Assembly (NCBI GenBank): GCA_036390755.1
Contig: DASWBH010000446.1
Location: forward strand, 1-13,247
Reading direction: 5' to 3'
DNA: 13,247 nt
Source: DASVHS01 sp036390755
GTDB lineage: Bacteria > Acidobacteriota > Thermoanaerobaculia > Gp7-AA8
Shown here: positions 1-6,356 of the stretch, one piece after another
Layout: every line of letters starts with the position of its first letter
How positions within the stretch are numbered: position 1 is the stretch's first letter
The notes under the pieces: generated by a model
Database searches by the model: none
What the model was told of the DNA's origin: nothing
Seen by the model: only the letters and a program-made list of their open reading frames with translations
Program-made: the position numbers and the translations under genes

Positions 1-1217
1 TGGTCCTTCGCGCGGCGCGGCTGATCGACGGCACCGGCGCGGCGCCGCTCAGCAACGGAGTCGTCGTCGTCACCGGCAGCAAGATCACCGCGGTCGGCTC
101 GAACCTCCCCGCACCTGCCGGCGCGAAAGTCATCGACCTCGGCGACGCGACGCTGATGCCGGGCTTGATCGACGCGCACGTGCACCTCGTCGGCCGCGAG
201 CTCGGCGAGCCGGGATGGGACACGGAATCCGTTCGCGATCTCAACGGCTACGGCGCCATTCGCGCGGTGGAGCACGCGGAGAAGACGCTGCTCTCCGGCA
301 TCACGACCGTGCGCAATGTCGGCGCCGCGAACTTCGACGACATCGCGCTGCGCCAGGCCATCAACGAAGGTCACGTGCGCGGCCCGCGGATGCGCGCAGC
401 GGCGCACGCGATCGGCATCACCGGCGGTCACTGCGACGACAACGGTTACAAGCCCGGTGTCGCCGAGCACGGGCCGCTTGAGGGCGTCGCCAACGGACCT
501 GACGAAGTGCGCGCCGCGGTGCGCTACCAGGTCAAGTACGGCGCCGACGTCATCAAGACCTGCGCGAGCGGCGGCGTGCTGTCGGAGGGCGACGCGGTCG
601 GCGCGACGCAGTACACGTACGAAGAGTTGAAGGCGCTCGTGGACGAGGCGCGCAAGCTCGACCGCAAAGTCGCCGCGCACGCACACGGCACCGAGAGCAT
701 CAAGATCGCCACGCGCGCGGGAGTCTCATCGATCGAGCACGGCTCGTTTCTCGACGAGGAAGGCGCGCGCATGATGGCGGTGAGCGGAACCTACCTCGTG
801 CCGACGCTGTCGGCGTCGGAGGCCGTCGAGAACGCTGCCAGGAGCGGCGTGCTGACGGGATTGCGGGGGCAGAAGGCACTGGCCGCCGCGGCGGCGGCGC
901 GCAACGCCATCAAGATCGCGCTCGCGAATCACGTCCCGATCGCGATGGGCACCGACTCCGGCGTCGGCAAGCACGGTACGAACCCGCATGAGCTCGAGCT
1001 GATGGTGAGCTGGGGCGGGATGCGCCCGATCGACGCCATCACCGCCTCCACCATGGGCGGCGCCCGCCTCCTCGGATGGGACAAGATCATCGGATCGCTA
1101 GAGGCCGGCAAGTACGCCGACATCATCGCAGTGTCAGGCGATCCGTCGCAGGACATCTCGCGCGTGACACACGTCCTCCTTGTCATGAAGGAAGGAGTCC
1201 TCTACAAACGACCGTAA
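1..1217 (+). CDS. Amidohydrolase, imidazolonepropionase-like (5' truncated by window edge)
   Basis: This is a metal-dependent hydrolase of the amidohydrolase superfamily, in the group annotated as imidazolonepropionase-like or Xaa-Pro dipeptidase-like. The open frame is already running at base 3 and reads V-L-R-A-A-R-L-I-D-G-T-G, the usual N-terminal beta-sandwich strand, so the true start lies left of the window. The ATG at 156 falls inside the core, just before the metal-binding H-V-H motif (codons at about 177-185), and is not the start. Further motifs fit the family: Lys in DVIKTCASGG (the candidate carboxylated lysine, near base 555), AHAHG (near 678-692), IEHG (near 732-743) and the Asp of MGTDSG (near 954). 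The C-terminus (KYADIIAVSGDP) is the usual returning beta-sandwich segment. The substrate cannot be read from sequence; these enzymes act on cyclic amides, dipeptides or organophosphate-like esters. A signal peptide cannot be judged. The stop is TAA at 1215. Confidence 0.9.
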   Translation, partial: VLRAARLIDGTGAAPLSNGVVVVTGSKITAVGSNLPAPAGAKVIDLGDATLMPGLIDAHVHLVGRELGEPGWDTESVRDLNGYGAIRAVEHAEKTLLSGITTVRNVGAANFDDIALRQAINEGHVRGPRMRAAAHAIGITGGHCDDNGYKPGVAEHGPLEGVANGPDEVRAAVRYQVKYGADVIKTCASGGVLSEGDAVGATQYTYEELKALVDEARKLDRKVAAHAHGTESIKIATRAGVSSIEHGSFLDEEGARMMAVSGTYLVPTLSASEAVENAARSGVLTGLRGQKALAAAAAARNAIKIALANHVPIAMGTDSGVGKHGTNPHELELMVSWGGMRPIDAITASTMGGARLLGWDKIIGSLEAGKYADIIAVSGDPSQDISRVTHVLLVMKEGVLYKRP

Positions 1218-1272
1218 TCGGGAGCAAAACCCGGCGGCCCAACTTCCGTATCTCAGAACAGAGGGAGGGTCG

Positions 1273-1545
1273 ATGCTCGCTCTTCTGACACTCGGACTGC
1301 TTTTCGCCGGCGGCGTGATCTGCCTGATCGCGTTCGTCGCCGTCATCGCGGTGACAAAAATTGCGCTGCATGTGGTCTTCTGGCCGCTGAAGATTCTGCT
1401 GCTGCCGTTCCTGCTGATCGGGATCGTCATCAAATTCGTGCTCCTGCTGACCGTGGGCGTCGTCGTTCTCGCTCTGCTCGTGCCGCTCGCGATTATCGTT
1501 TTGTTATTTGGTGCACCATTCTTCCTGATCAGCGCGTTGACGTAG
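1273..1545 (+). CDS. Small, extremely hydrophobic membrane protein (unknown function)
   Basis: I do not recognise a named family. The 90 residues are almost entirely Leu, Val, Ile, Ala, Phe and Gly, with only a few Lys residues and one His (TKIALHVVFWPLKI, then IKFV) between hydrophobic runs. About three membrane segments are likely: residues 1-27, 33-52 and 55-88. The coding call is supported by a strong Shine-Dalgarno, GGGAGGG at 1263-1269, three bases before the ATG. The absence of any competing long frame also supports it. It lies 55 bases after the amidohydrolase and 31 bases before a response regulator, all on the same strand, so it could be cotranscribed with either. Comparable short hydrophobic proteins with a WPLK-like motif are, as far as I recall, common hypotheticals in related genomes. 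No catalytic residue is visible. Confidence 0.7.
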   Translation: MLALLTLGLLFAGGVICLIAFVAVIAVTKIALHVVFWPLKILLLPFLLIGIVIKFVLLLTVGVVVLALLVPLAIIVLLFGAPFFLISALT

Positions 1546-1576
1546 ACCCGGCCGAATTCTTGCTTATCGGGCAGGA

Positions 1577-1960
1577 ATGGCGTTCAGGAAGAGAGCGCTT
1601 GTCGTCGACGACGACGAGCCGATCAGGAGCATGCTGGCGAAAATCGTCGAGCGTCACGACCTCGAGGTCGACACGGCGCGCGACGGAGCAGAGGCGATCG
1701 AGCGCATCGAGGGGGACGCGTACGACGTGGTGGTGCTCGACCTCATGATGCCGAAAGTCGACGGGTTCGCGGTCCTTTCGTACATGAAGGAGCATCATCC
1801 CGAGGCGCTCACGTCCACGATCATCGCGTCCGCCATTCCACCCGCGGAGATCTTCCGGCGATTCGACGGTGCCGTGTATCGCGTGCACAGCAAGCCGTTC
1901 GACCTGCCGCGGCTGATCGCCGATATCGAGCATTGCGTCGACGATAAGCGCGCAGCGTAA
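1577..1960 (+). CDS. Single-domain response regulator (CheY-like receiver)
   Basis: This 127-residue protein is a stand-alone receiver domain of a two-component system, expected to be cytoplasmic and phosphorylated by a histidine kinase that is not in the window. The landmarks are all present: acidic cluster D11-D12-D13, phospho-acceptor D55 in VVVLDLMMPK, S85 at the switch Thr/Ser position, Y101 at the aromatic switch position and K106-P107 near the C-terminus. No DNA-binding or enzymatic output domain follows, so signalling must go through protein contact or phosphotransfer. AGGA lies directly against the ATG at 1577. The spacing is short, but the translation begins exactly where receiver domains usually do. 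It is an orphan regulator: neither neighbour is a kinase. Its 3' end converges on rfbB with 12 bases between the stop codons. Confidence 0.9.
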   Translation: MAFRKRALVVDDDEPIRSMLAKIVERHDLEVDTARDGAEAIERIEGDAYDVVVLDLMMPKVDGFAVLSYMKEHHPEALTSTIIASAIPPAEIFRRFDGAVYRVHSKPFDLPRLIADIEHCVDDKRAA

Positions 1961-2004
1961 GCGGAGCGCCGTTCAGGATCTGCGCTCGGCGCTCGGCGCT
2001 CCGC
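1961..2004. terminator. Inverted repeat at convergent gene ends, candidate bidirectional terminator
   Basis: GCGGAGCGCCG at 1961-1971 is the exact reverse complement of CGGCGCTCCGC at 1994-2004. This gives an 11-bp perfect GC-rich stem with a 22-base loop. It begins one base after the response-regulator stop codon, and its other arm lies inside the last codons of rfbB. The position between two convergent genes fits transcript-end formation in both directions. Neither side has a clear U-tract, so classical intrinsic termination is uncertain. The right arm is also part of a heptamer tandem repeat, so the pairing may be a by-product of that repeat. Confidence 0.45.
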
Positions 2005-3031
2005 GCTCTGTCGAGTACTGCTTCGCGTAGTACGCCTTGAACTCGGCGCTGCGCTCCTTGATCGCGCGCCACCATGCCTGGTTCTGCACGTACCAGCGCA
2101 CGGTCCGCTCGAGCGCCTCGTCGAAGTCGGTGTGTACGCGGAAGCCGAGGTTCTCGAGCTTCTCGGTGCCGAGGGAGTAGCGGCGGTCGTGGCCCTGCCG
2201 GTCGGCGACGGGCATGATCAGCGACTCCGGTTTCCCGACGAGGTCGAGAATGCGGTACGTGATGTGGCGATTCTCGCGCTCGTTGCCGCCGCCGATGTTG
2301 TAGGTCTCGCTGTTGTTGCCGTGCTCGATCAGGAAGTCGATCGCGGCGCAGTGGTCGTTGACGAACAACCAGTCGCGGATGTTTTTCCCGTCGCCGTACA
2401 GCGGCAGCGGCAGATCATCGATTGCATTCGTCACGAACAGCGGAATCAGCTTTTCCGGGTACTGCCACGGCCCGAAATTGTTCGACGCCCGCGTGATGAT
2501 CACCGGCAAACCGTAGCTCTGCGCGTACGCGTAGGCCATGCGGTCGCCGCCCGCTTTCGATGCCGAGTACGGATTGCGCGGGTTGAGGGGGTCGGTCTCG
2601 CGGAACGAGCCTTTCTCGATCGAACCGTAGACCTCGTCGGTCGAGATCTGGATGAAGCGCCGCAATTTCGGCGCGTGCTTTCGCGCCTCTTCGAGGAGTA
2701 CGAGCACGCCGTGCACGTCGGTCTGAATGAACGTGCTCGCCTCCATCAGCGAGCGGTCGACGTGCGTCTCCGCGGCGAAGTTCACCACGATGTCGACGCC
2801 GCTGCCGTCGACGCCCTTGTAGGCCTCGGCGACATCAGCCGGATTCGCGATATCGCCGTGCTGGAAACGGTAGTTGCGCTTTCCCTCGTACTCGGCGAGG
2901 TTCTCGCGGATGCCCGCGTATGTGAGCTTGTCGAGGTTGACGACCTGCGCGTCGTCGCCGTATTTCGTGAAGAGGTACCGGACGAAGTTTGAGCCGATGA
3001 AACCGGCCCCGCCGGTGACGAGATATCGCAT
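1973..3031 (-). CDS. rfbB: dTDP-glucose 4,6-dehydratase
   Basis: This enzyme converts dTDP-glucose to dTDP-4-keto-6-deoxyglucose with bound NAD, the second step toward dTDP-rhamnose and other deoxysugars of cell-surface glycans. With the start at the ATG whose first base is 3031, it has 352 residues, normal for the family. It is an extended short-chain dehydrogenase: Rossmann motif TGGAGFIG (residues 6-13), NLDKLTYAG (32-40), catalytic T131-D132-E133, and Y155-x3-K159. NNFGPWQYPEKLIP follows, as is typical of RfbB. An upstream ATG at 3043 and a TTG at 3052 are in frame but precede the conserved MRYLVTGG start and add nothing family-like. The partners rfbA, rfbC and rfbD are absent from the window, so it is an isolated copy. 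The last 11 or so residues (ERGAPSAERRS) look like a repeat-derived tail beyond the conserved domain. It converges on the response regulator and diverges from the MATE gene. Confidence 0.95.
   Translation of the reverse strand: MRYLVTGGAGFIGSNFVRYLFTKYGDDAQVVNLDKLTYAGIRENLAEYEGKRNYRFQHGDIANPADVAEAYKGVDGSGVDIVVNFAAETHVDRSLMEASTFIQTDVHGVLVLLEEARKHAPKLRRFIQISTDEVYGSIEKGSFRETDPLNPRNPYSASKAGGDRMAYAYAQSYGLPVIITRASNNFGPWQYPEKLIPLFVTNAIDDLPLPLYGDGKNIRDWLFVNDHCAAIDFLIEHGNNSETYNIGGGNERENRHITYRILDLVGKPESLIMPVADRQGHDRRYSLGTEKLENLGFRVHTDFDEALERTVRWYVQNQAWWRAIKERSAEFKAYYAKQYSTERGAPSAERRS
1981..2008 (-). repeat. Heptanucleotide tandem repeat, four copies, at the 3' end of rfbB
   Basis: Read on the minus strand, this is four consecutive 7-base units, GAGCGCG, GAGCGCC, GAGCGCC and GAGCGCA, which differ only in the last base. 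They encode most of the terminal residues of RfbB (E-R-G-A-P-S-A-E-R-R). A unit of seven is not a multiple of three, so gain or loss of a copy would shift the frame of the C-terminal tail. A single inverted copy, GAGCGCC on the plus strand, lies at 1964-1970 just past the rfbB stop. Such heptamers can change copy number by slippage. Confidence 0.8.
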
Positions 3032-3063
3032 CGCGGCGCGCATGATACACAATCCGCGCGCGC
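3032..3063. promoter_or_regulatory. Very short divergent start region between rfbB and the MATE gene
   Basis: Only 32 bases separate the chosen rfbB start (3031) from the MATE ATG (3064), or 20 if the ATG at 3043 is used. No Shine-Dalgarno is visible for either gene. TATCAT on the minus strand (3047-3042) and GATACA on the plus strand (3044-3049) are overlapping sequences resembling -10 elements. They would place transcript starts only a few bases before each start codon, which would suit leaderless or nearly leaderless mRNAs. I see no convincing -35 element. The promoter call is an inference from spacing and is weak. Confidence 0.25.
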
Positions 3064-4395
3064 ATGCTCCGGAAGGAACTACGCGAGCTGTTCCGCCTCG
3101 CTCTGCCGCTCGCGGCAGCGCAGGCCGGCACGCAATTGATGACCGTCGTGGACGTCGCCGTCCTCGGACGCTACTCGGCGCGCGACCTCGCGGCTGTCGG
3201 GTTCGCCAACGCGTTCTTCTTCTTCGTCACCGTCATCGGAATGGGTGCGATCTTCGGCATCGATCCGCTGGTGTCGCAGGCGGTCGGCGCAGGCGATCCC
3301 GTGCGCGCGCGCCGCGCGCTTTGGCAGGGCATCTGGTTCGCGCTCACCGTTACGGCGGTCCTCACGCTTCCGCTGCTCGCGGGAGCAGCGATCATGCCGC
3401 ACGTCGGAGTCGCGCACGAGCTTCTCGAGCCGGCGTCAGCGTACCTGCTGATCCGGACGGCCGGCCTGGCGCCGCTGCTGTTGTTTCTCGTCATGCGCGC
3501 ATATCTGCAGGCGCTGTCGATCACACGGCCGATGATCATGGCGATGGTCGTCGCGAACATCGTGAACTTCGGAGGTGACGTCCTGCTCGTATTCGGCGCC
3601 GGTCCGATTCCGCCGATGGGTGCAGCAGGCGCGGCGCTCTCCACTGTCGCAGCGTCGGTGCTCGAAGTAGCGATCGTCGCGTTCGCAGCGGGCGCGGTGG
3701 ACATGTCCGGGAGCGAGCACGTGCGGCGATGGGACACGGTCGAGATCGTGCGCCAGTTTCGAGTCGGCTGGCCGGTGGCGATGCAGCTCGCCGCGGAAGT
3801 CGGCATCTTCGCGCTCGTCGGCGTCCTCGCCGCCCGCCTCGGGACCCTCCAACTCGCGGCGCACCAGGTCGTCCTCGGACTGGCGTCGGTCACGTACACG
3901 ATGTCGCTCGGTGTTGCGGCGGCGGGCTCCGTGCGCGTCGGCAATGCAGTGGGCTCGCGGCGGATCGCGGCGACGCGCACAGCAGGACGGGCGGCATTCA
4001 TCGGCGGCGCGGCCGTCATGTCCGTCGGCGCGATCGTGTTCGCCAGTGCGCCCCGCCTGCTGGCGCGACTCGTGACCGATCAGCAGGACGTCATCGCCGT
4101 CGCCATTCCGCTCTTCGCGATCGCCGCGCTGTTCCAGCTTTCCGACGGTTTGCAGGCGGTCGGTTCAGGCGTACTGCGCGGTGCCGGCGACACTCATTAC
4201 GCGTTCATCGCGAACCTGATCGGCCATTGGCTCATCGGCGTTCCGCTCGCGCTGTACCTCGGCTTCTCACGCGGAATGGGGATCGTCGGTTTGTGGTGGG
4301 GCCTCTGCGCCGGACTGACGGCAGTCGCTGTATTGCTGGTGTTCCGTTTCGAGCGGCTTTCGGCGTCGCCGATTGTGCCGGTGGTGGAGCGCTAG
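3064..4395 (+). CDS. MATE family multidrug/Na+ antiporter
   Basis: This 443-residue inner-membrane protein has the length and roughly twelve hydrophobic segments of the multidrug and toxic compound extrusion (MATE) family, which exports cationic drugs or metabolites in exchange for Na+ or H+. Both MatE halves are recognisable. The first (about residues 10-175) contains PLAAAQAGTQLMTVVDVAVLG and GIDPLVSQAVGAGDP. The second (about 230-410) contains GWPVAMQLAAEVGIFALVG, VRVGNAVGS and GSGVLRGAGDT. These are classic landmarks of the NorM/DinF type. The start at 3064 gives the expected MLRKELRELFRLALP beginning, but no Shine-Dalgarno precedes it. The substrate is unknown. The neighbour rfbB, on the opposite strand, is not an obvious functional partner; an export role for a glycan precursor would belong to the related MOP families, and nothing here requires it. 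Confidence 0.93.
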   Translation: MLRKELRELFRLALPLAAAQAGTQLMTVVDVAVLGRYSARDLAAVGFANAFFFFVTVIGMGAIFGIDPLVSQAVGAGDPVRARRALWQGIWFALTVTAVLTLPLLAGAAIMPHVGVAHELLEPASAYLLIRTAGLAPLLLFLVMRAYLQALSITRPMIMAMVVANIVNFGGDVLLVFGAGPIPPMGAAGAALSTVAASVLEVAIVAFAAGAVDMSGSEHVRRWDTVEIVRQFRVGWPVAMQLAAEVGIFALVGVLAARLGTLQLAAHQVVLGLASVTYTMSLGVAAAGSVRVGNAVGSRRIAATRTAGRAAFIGGAAVMSVGAIVFASAPRLLARLVTDQQDVIAVAIPLFAIAALFQLSDGLQAVGSGVLRGAGDTHYAFIANLIGHWLIGVPLALYLGFSRGMGIVGLWWGLCAGLTAVAVLLVFRFERLSASPIVPVVER

Positions 4396-4401
4396 GAAGG
4401 C

Positions 4402-4417
4402 GTGGCCAGGCGGCCAC
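4402..4417. terminator. Perfect short hairpin between convergent MATE and YciI-like genes
   Basis: GTGGCC (4402-4407) and GGCCAC (4412-4417) form a perfect 6-bp GC-rich stem around the 4-base loop AGGC. It fills most of the 22 bases between the two convergent stop codons and abuts the stop of the YciI-like gene. The location suggests a shared bidirectional transcript end. There is no U-tract on either side, so termination strength is uncertain. Confidence 0.5.
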
Positions 4418-4675
4418 TTACTCCGGAAGCCACTCCTTGACCCACCTCCACTCGAGAAGACCGGAGGTCGCGAACGGGTCGGCGTCGACCAACGGCATGG
4501 CCGCGTCGACGCTCGCGAGCTCGAACATGATCATGCCGCCGCTCCGATCGGCGAAGGGCCCGCCCGAATAGCCGGCCAGGTGCAGGCCTTTCCAGTACTC
4601 GACGTGCAACGGGACCGCTTCGCGAATGCGGTACGGCAGAGGCTTCATCAGATAGAAAAATACGATCTTCGCCAT
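4418..4675 (-). CDS. YciI-like (YCII domain) protein
   Basis: This 85-residue protein resembles the YCII/YciI family of small ferredoxin-fold-like dimers. Their molecular role is poorly defined, though they are often proposed to be small enzymes. Visible family features are the early strand KIVFFYLMKP (3-12), H24 in VPLHVEYWKG, a GGP/G segment (GYSGGPFAD), a FELAS strand and the late D66-P67-F68 followed by GLLEWRWVKEW. The conserved His and Asp of the family are therefore both plausible. I chose the ATG at 4675 because AAGGAG lies three bases before it. A longer frame would need a TTG at 4696 and adds only seven charged residues. The gene runs opposite to its neighbours and stands alone. Confidence 0.75.
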   Translation of the reverse strand: MAKIVFFYLMKPLPYRIREAVPLHVEYWKGLHLAGYSGGPFADRSGGMIMFELASVDAAMPLVDADPFATSGLLEWRWVKEWLPE

Positions 4676-4725
4676 CGACTCCTTCTTCTCGCGCAAGCTC
4701 CGTGAGCGGCTAAACTGTCGACTGT
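4676..4725. promoter_or_regulatory. Divergent intergenic region of 50 bases
   Basis: This region must hold the start signals of both the YciI-like gene (leftward) and the membrane protein/methyltransferase pair (rightward). It contains AAGGAG on the minus strand as the ribosome binding site of the YciI-like gene. It also contains TAAACT at 4711-4716, a possible rightward -10 element with no clear -35 partner. ACTGT occurs twice in direct orientation flanking GTCGAC (about 4714-4725). I cannot assign an operator. Confidence 0.25.
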
Positions 4726-5202
4726 TTGAGCGATGACGCGACGATTTCGATTCAGCGGCGCTTCCCCGTATTCGATGCCGCGCTTCGAACGAGCCGCTCG
4801 CGCGCTTTCGTGCGAGAACGGCTCCAGACGTTCTTCACGCAGTCTACCCGGCACCGGCCCTACGGCGTGTTCGACGGCGAGAATTCGTTCGTCGTCCGCC
4901 CGCGCAAACGTGGCCTGTACGCCGTCCTGGGGCCGCTGATCGAGGGCCATCTCTCAGCGAACGAGGGCGGTGGCTGCGATGTCGTTCTGCGCGCGTCGCA
5001 CAGGCGCGTTTGGTGGATTCTGGATGTACTCCTGCTCGGTGCGCTTTTCGTGCAGGCATTCGCGTCGCGGGATAAGACGGCTGACCTGGTTCTGCTCTTG
5101 TCGTGCGTGGCCATCCTCGTCGCGGTCACGTTCCTGGCTTTGCCTCTCAGGGGCGGAGCGTTCGCGCGACGCATCAAGCGCCTGCTGGCGACGGCTGGTT
5201 GA
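4726..5202 (+). CDS. Hypothetical two-helix membrane protein
   Basis: I do not recognise a family. The 158-residue frame begins at TTG (4726), the only plausible start after the in-frame stop at 4711; no Shine-Dalgarno is visible. Residues 1-93 are soluble and fairly basic, with a segment containing YGVFDGENSFVVRPRKRG. They are followed by two likely membrane helices, about 94-112 (VWWILDVLLLGALFVQAF) and 119-140, and a basic tail (RRIKRLL). The stop codon shares its last A with the ATG of the methyltransferase (TGATG at 5200-5204). The two are therefore almost certainly translated together and may share a pathway. The non-ATG start makes the exact N-terminus uncertain, but the coupling argues that the frame is real. 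Confidence 0.6.
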   Translation: MSDDATISIQRRFPVFDAALRTSRSRAFVRERLQTFFTQSTRHRPYGVFDGENSFVVRPRKRGLYAVLGPLIEGHLSANEGGGCDVVLRASHRRVWWILDVLLLGALFVQAFASRDKTADLVLLLSCVAILVAVTFLALPLRGGAFARRIKRLLATAG

Positions 5203-6032
5203 TGACCGCCTACTGGAACGAGCTCGGCCACCACACCGACCTCGCGCCGATCTGGATGGCCCATCCGGACGTGCGCGCGGCGATCAACCGCCGCGTCACT
5301 GCCGACGCGAGCCAATGGCCGCTCGCAGCCCTGAAGCGCTGGCTCGGCGCGCGGATGCCGATCGGCAAGGTTGTCAGCGTCGGATGCGGCGTGGGCGGTC
5401 TCGAGCGGTCCCTGATCAGCGAAGGAATCGCGCGCGACGTGACCGGTATCGACGCCAGTCCCGCCGCGATCGAAGAGGCGCGGGCGCTCGCCGGCTCGGC
5501 CATCACGTACGCCGTTGCGGACGCTCGCCAGTTCCTTGCGTCACACGCGGGCGAGTTCGACGCGGTCTTCTTCCATCAATCGCTTCACCACTTCGATCGT
5601 CTCGACGACCTGATGACGGTCGTCCGCCACGCCCTGAAACCTGGGGGCTTCCTGTATGCCGACGAATATGTCGGGCCCTCGCGCGACGAATGGCGCTGGT
5701 GGAGACTTCTCATTCCGAACCTCGCGTACTACTCCGTTCCGGCGGCGGCGCGGCGGCCGCACCTTGTCCGGGCACCGATCAATCGCGACGATCCGACCGA
5801 AGCGGTCCGGTCGAGCGAGATCGTCGCGTCAATCGCGCGGCATTTCCGCATCGTGCACAAACGCGACTATGGCGGCAACATCCTCGCTGTCGTCTACCCG
5901 AACCTCCGCCGGCCGTCCGAAGGCGCGCCGCCGGACGCGTTCGGCCGCGCCGTGCGCCGGCTCATCGCGATTGAAGAACGCCTCTTACGTCTCGGCGCTG
6001 GATCGTTCTATACCACGATGATCGCTCAATAA
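5202..6032 (+). CDS. Class I SAM-dependent methyltransferase
   Basis: This 276-residue protein is a Rossmann-fold methyltransferase of the Methyltransf_11/25 type. Motif I is VVSVGCGVGG (residues 57-66). The acidic residue that would hold the ribose is D84 in VTGIDASP, and D107 in VADAR is the likely adenine-side acidic residue. FDAVFFHQSLHHF (119-131) and LKPGGFLYADEYVGP (145-159) are the usual motif IV and post-motif strands. The C-terminal third (about 165-276) is a family-specific extension with aromatic WRWWRLLIPNLAYY and likely shapes the acceptor site; the acceptor is unknown. The start ATG overlaps the previous gene's stop by one base. A longer in-frame ATG at 5103 lies within that gene and encodes unlike sequence, so I rejected it. 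Its last 7 bases overlap the convergent ctaF gene. Confidence 0.88.
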   Translation: MTAYWNELGHHTDLAPIWMAHPDVRAAINRRVTADASQWPLAALKRWLGARMPIGKVVSVGCGVGGLERSLISEGIARDVTGIDASPAAIEEARALAGSAITYAVADARQFLASHAGEFDAVFFHQSLHHFDRLDDLMTVVRHALKPGGFLYADEYVGPSRDEWRWWRLLIPNLAYYSVPAAARRPHLVRAPINRDDPTEAVRSSEIVASIARHFRIVHKRDYGGNILAVVYPNLRRPSEGAPPDAFGRAVRRLIAIEERLLRLGAGSFYTTMIAQ

Positions 6033-6039
6033 AGCGACC
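6020..6039 (-). terminator. Hairpin spanning the overlapping stops of the methyltransferase gene and ctaF
   Basis: On the minus strand, GGTCGCT and AGCGATC pair over seven positions, one of them a G-U wobble, around the loop TTATTG. The core TCGCT/AGCGA (6022-6026 and 6033-6037) is perfect. The loop contains both stop codons of the tail-to-tail overlapping genes. It could help end the respiratory operon transcript, but it is short and has no U-tract, so the call is tentative. Confidence 0.3.
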
Positions 6040-6349
6040 AACTCCGCGTCAGGTAATCCGCAAATGTCAGCACAAACAGCACGCCCAGCCAGAGAAAGGA
6101 AGCGAGAATGACGATCCATGTCAATCGCGTGCTGTGAATCACGTGCATGAAGAAGAGGATGACCAGCGTCGCTTTCGTCACGGCAATGGTCAGCGCCACC
6201 AGCGTATTCGCGCGGCCGATGGGCACACGAGACACCCAGACGGTGAGGATGGTCAGAACCATTAGAGCGATGAAGACGGCAAAATACACCGGCAGACCGG
6301 TCACATGGTGAGTCGGCTCTTCGTTGCTGTAATCGTGCGAGTCGTCCAT
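6026..6349 (-). CDS. ctaF: Cytochrome c oxidase subunit IV (caa3-type)
   Basis: This is the small fourth subunit of a bacterial caa3-type oxidase, thought to support assembly or stability of the complex rather than carry a cofactor. It has 107 residues from the ATG at 6349, with three likely membrane helices (about 19-39, 49-70 and 77-97). The prokaryotic subunit IV signature is clear in VTKATLVILFFMHVIHSTRLTW and the following FADYLTRSW end. A longer frame upstream lies inside ctaE and is unlike the family. It is the last gene of the operon, seven bases after the ctaE stop, and the only junction in the operon that does not overlap. Its stop overlaps the end of the convergent methyltransferase gene. 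Confidence 0.9.
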   Translation of the reverse strand: MDDSHDYSNEEPTHHVTGLPVYFAVFIALMVLTILTVWVSRVPIGRANTLVALTIAVTKATLVILFFMHVIHSTRLTWIVILASFLWLGVLFVLTFADYLTRSWSLY

Positions 6350-6356
6350 TGTGGTC

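Noticed and set aside
1219..1233. CGGG/CCCG hairpin after the amidohydrolase stop
   Set aside because: Only four base pairs with a 7-base loop and no U-tract; expected by chance in this composition.
1547..1571. CCCG/CGGG pairing between the hydrophobic protein and response-regulator genes
   Set aside because: Four base pairs over a long loop, with no supporting terminator features.
2132..2992. Long plus-strand open frame of 286 codons opposite rfbB
   Set aside because: It lies wholly antisense to a gene with complete RfbB motifs. Its composition (Val, Arg and Glu rich, without domains) is that of a GC-rich shadow frame.
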